Of a DNA stretch of 64,000 nt, positions 61,321-64,000 are shown piece by piece; within the stretch, counting starts at the first letter, position 1; each line of letters opens with the position of its first letter. The translations under genes and the position numbers were made by a program. The notes beneath the pieces were generated by a model. It was not told the DNA's origin and did no database searches. It saw nothing but the letters and a program-made list of their open reading frames with translations. The stretch is taken from NCBI GenBank assembly GCA_963693365.1, contig CAVNZM010000003.1:11904001-11968000 (forward strand). Reading direction: 5' to 3'. Source of the stretch: Amoebidium appalachense (taxonomy: Eukaryota > Ichthyosporea).

Positions 61321-61495
61321 ATTCAGGCGTACGCCGTTTTCAAGTAGGCGTTTGAAACGATTTCAAGATGGCTTAAATGTTCATCAAAATTCTTGCTGTA
61401 TATCAAAATGTCGTCCAAATAAACGGTTACGAAATTCCAAGTTAGGCCGTGTAGCACGAAACTCATCATGCGTTGATAATCAGCGGGTGCATTTT

Positions 61496-62062
61496 TTAAC
61501 CAAAAGGCATGGCGACAAATTCAAAGTGACCATCAGGTACTGTGAATGCGGTAACGGGTGCTGAATCAGGGTGCATCAGCACTTGCCAATATCCCGATCT
61601 TGCGTCACATAACGTAAAGACAGATGCTCCGCGTATATCGTCAAGTGAGTCATCTATGCGGGCCATGTGGTAGAGGGTTTTTAAAGTGATTCGATTGGCC
61701 GCCCTCACGTCAAAGCAAAAACGAATTGTGCCATTTTTCTTCTTAACCAATACGATTGGGTTCTTATAAAGACTGCGAGATTTGCGTATAACTCCGAGTC
61801 CTTTCTCAAGCATATCCTTGACTTCTTTGGATATAACTTGGCGTTCGGTTTCTGAATAGCGTCGTGTTTTGCATGACATCGGTTTTGAATTTGTGAGGGT
61901 GATGTAGTGGTAGTGATTGGTGGCTTTGGTCATCGAGCCAATCACATCGCTGTTTGTAAGTTCTTTGTATTTTTGTAAGAGAGCGAGCATGCAATCTTGT
62001 TGATCGGGGGATAAATGCGATAAGTGGGTATCCCGTAGTTCTTCGATGTCTTTTTCAGTCAT
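61496..62062 (-). pseudogene. reverse transcriptase fingers/palm fragment
   Basis: Begins with the pre-RT helix (DQQDCMLALLQKYKEL) and includes RT motifs VLVKKKNGTIRFCFDVRAAN, FTLCDARSGYWQV and FVAMPFG. A stop directly after that motif marks a frameshift; the next frame continues with the palm and YLDD. Confidence 0.88.
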
Positions 62063-62459
62063 TGTTTTTGAAGGTTCAGGAGCAACACTATCATAAATGC
62101 CCTCATAACCAAAAGTTTGATTATAAGTGGGATCATGCGATTTGGCAGCCGGAGGGGGCTGGGGGGGGGTTCTTCAGAATCCGCTATGCGTGCACGTTTG
62201 TTGTGGGGTTGCAGGGCAGCCACCAAGTGCGGTGCTTGGGCGGCGGAACGTGCACGTGTAGAGTGAGATAAAGCAGCTTGGTGTGCATATATCTCTTGCA
62301 CCAGCGTGTTTTCCATATTGTTTTTGAGTTATGGGGGTCTATCGTAATTTCGATATCTGGGCACGGAGCAATGTATGCAATATGTCCGACAGTGCACACG
62401 GCAATAACCAAGGTTTTGTGTAACTTGATGGGGTGATTGGTTAAGTTCATCACGTGCAA

Positions 62460-63679
62460 GTAACATTTCTAGTCGGGGAGTGAATCATCTAGGTGGTACC
62501 CAACGTCAAGACCATCCAATTTGCACAAGTGTTTGGGGTCTTTACTTGGGGAAATTTCAACAAGTTCGTAAAAGTGCTGTTTTTGTTAGCCTGGGATATA
62601 GCAGGGGATATCATATGCTGTGTGAGGTGGAATTAAAAAAAAATTATCAGCACTTAAAAAAAATTATCAGCACACCGCACATAATACGTGGTTTCTGGTG
62701 TGGAGGGCGGAAGGGGATTTTGATTGGCGGCCGAGATAGCGGCCAAAATCGCTTGAGCAGGGGAGATATAGGCATGAGGGGGTGGCCTACAGTACCACTC
62801 GGCGGTACGTGACAAAGGTTTAGCAGAGGGGGGGTGAGAAAAAGAACATCAGCAAACCTACCCCCGTTACTTTGGGTGACATTGGTATACAAACGGTTAT
62901 CCATGACACAATGGTATACACGCTGGTAACCTTGTATACACGATATTATACACAATACGTCACCTCAATGCTATCCCTGTACAATATGATAACGTCGTGA
63001 TAGCGTGTTGGTAACATCATGGCAGTGGTACATTCCTGTATAACTGCTTAGGTTATACATTGTGTTACCCAGATGTTACCAAAGGTGACACAGTGTCCAT
63101 GTTAACATTGTGTCTACCATAGTGTACAACATACTGTATAATTATGTGTATACTATATCTGTACCAATTGTAACATATAGGCGAGGGTAACAATATGGTG
63201 ACATTAAGGCATACGGGGGTACCAATCCCGATATACCAACCCTATAGCATACTTGTATCTTATAAGATAGCAATTGCAATATTCTGCGTATTTTTGGGCA
63301 TCCGTTTGTAACCCTTGTGGTATCCCCCGGATTGAGTCAGGGGGGTAAAAACGGGGGACAGCAGTTTGTGTGAAAAAGTTGAACTTTTACACCAATTTTA
63401 TGCCAATCAGGACATACCGAGAGTACTACATGTCAGAGGGTTAGGTCTAGGGTGAGGCGCCAGGATAATACAAATGTTACACAGTATGCTACACGGGGAT
63501 AGCTGTGGTAACATTAGATAACATTTGGGTAACATCGTGTATGTCAAAGGCTAAATATTTGGCGTACGCACTTGTGTACATGCTGATACCTAGTAGTGGC
63601 AGTGATAACAATAGAGATACCATTTGGGGTTCTTTATTGTATACCACTTTTTTATCCTTTTTGTTATCAATGCCCGTGT
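62460..63679. other. AT-rich region with GTAAC/GTATAC-rich sequence
   Basis: No gene. A 26-bp A-rich repeat AAAAAAATTATCAGCAC occurs twice near 62635-62671. From about 62,860 onward the words GGTAAC, GTTACC and GTATAC recur, as in the satellite that follows. Confidence 0.5.
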
Positions 63680-64000
63680 GGTACCACTCTACGGCGAGGG
63701 TAACAACCTGGTACCCTACATGTATTCTCACGGATATTTACATGTATACCACTCTGCTACCAATCTATTGTCCTTTGTGTTATCCCTGCCATGGTGGTAC
63801 CACTCAGTGGCGAGGGTAACAACAAGGGTAACAACAGGGTACCCCATTTGTGTCACATATATACCAAAATGCTGTCCACTGTGGTATACTCGCCACCCTG
63901 CCATCATTGGTACCACTCAGTGGCAAGGGTAACAACAAGGGTAACAACAAGGTACCCCATTTGTGTCACATATATACCAAAATGCTGTCCACTGTGGTAT
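63680..64000. repeat. 112-117-bp satellite, at least three partial copies, open at the window edge
   Basis: GGTACCACTC starts at 63680, 63797 and 63909. The last two copies are nearly identical over 90 bp (GGTAACAACAAGGGTAACAA, then CATATATACC and CTGTCCACTGTGGTAT); the first is diverged. The array runs off the end of the window. Confidence 0.85.

Larger units (their letters stand above)
58420..62459 (-). mobile_element. decayed Ty3/gypsy-type retrotransposon (pol region)
   Basis: Minus-strand pieces in pol order. 62459-62184: post-protease linker type (VMNLTNHPIKLHKTL). 62062-61340: reverse transcriptase with a YLDDIL active site. 61320-60600: connection and RNase H with catalytic acidic residues (ACDGSTRGLG, TELEALA, ITDHSALQF). 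60214-59960: HHCC zinc region of integrase. 59850-59082: integrase core with the D-D-E triad positions present (VVVDN, VDAENNF, GLVEKAN). 59085-58420: proline-rich tail. Damage: frameshifts near 61,495 and 61,340 and an in-frame TGA near 59,797 where the family has Trp. No gag, complete protease or LTR was found, so it is a fragment. Poly-G tracts interrupt the spacer around 60,450 and 58,630. Confidence 0.93.

Overview
The window is nuclear DNA of a eukaryote, most likely an intron-rich unicellular one (alga or other protist; the lineage cannot be fixed from the sequence). Evidence: seven protein genes of eukaryotic families split by about 120 short introns (mostly 46-100 nt), two LTR retrotransposons, a small TRIM-like element, and an extreme load of TG/CA, GA, TGCG and poly-G/poly-C simple repeats. 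Exons are GC-rich; flanks and mobile elements are more AT-rich.

Layout. 1-1640: microsatellites, palindromic repeats and unassigned DNA. 1641-5192: a complete, very young, non-autonomous LTR retrotransposon (minus orientation, 5-bp target duplication). 5193-8163: no convincing gene. 8164-22185 (-): giant UNC13/CAPS-like gene (RA-like, C2, PH and MUN regions) for vesicle exocytosis. 22186-24815: TG microsatellite and the upstream region of the next gene. 24816-31147 (+): ZGRF1-type DNA helicase, 25 exons. 31148-33937: poly-G tracts and a 56-bp tandem repeat. 33938-35730 (-): ChaC gamma-glutamylcyclotransferase. 36200-about 41011 (+): probable SPT7-like (SUPT7L/STAF65-gamma) SAGA subunit. 42516-51011 (-): UTP13/TBL3, a WD40 subunit of the small-subunit processome. 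51538-52762 (+): spastin. 52968-53628: TRIM-like element. 54340-56950 (-): multi-pass membrane protein. 58420-62459 (-): decayed Ty3/gypsy pol. 63680-64000: start of a 112-117-bp satellite.

The seven genes alternate strictly in strand (-,+,-,+,-,+,-), so neighbours are head-to-head or tail-to-tail. Two head-to-head gaps are only about 0.5 kb (ChaC/SUPT7L-like, UTP13/spastin) and may be bidirectional promoters. The products do not form one pathway: secretion, genome maintenance, glutathione turnover, chromatin, rRNA processing and microtubule severing, i.e. ordinary housekeeping cell biology.

The most unusual signals concern introns. Many carry long homopolymeric G runs almost always on the sense strand; several (TG)n microsatellites begin exactly at the GT of the 5' splice site; 3' ends typically show a CTGAC-type branch site within about 10-20 nt of the AG with no pyrimidine tract; several donors are GC. 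All exon coordinates were worked out by hand from reading-frame continuity and homology remembered from the families named, not from alignments.
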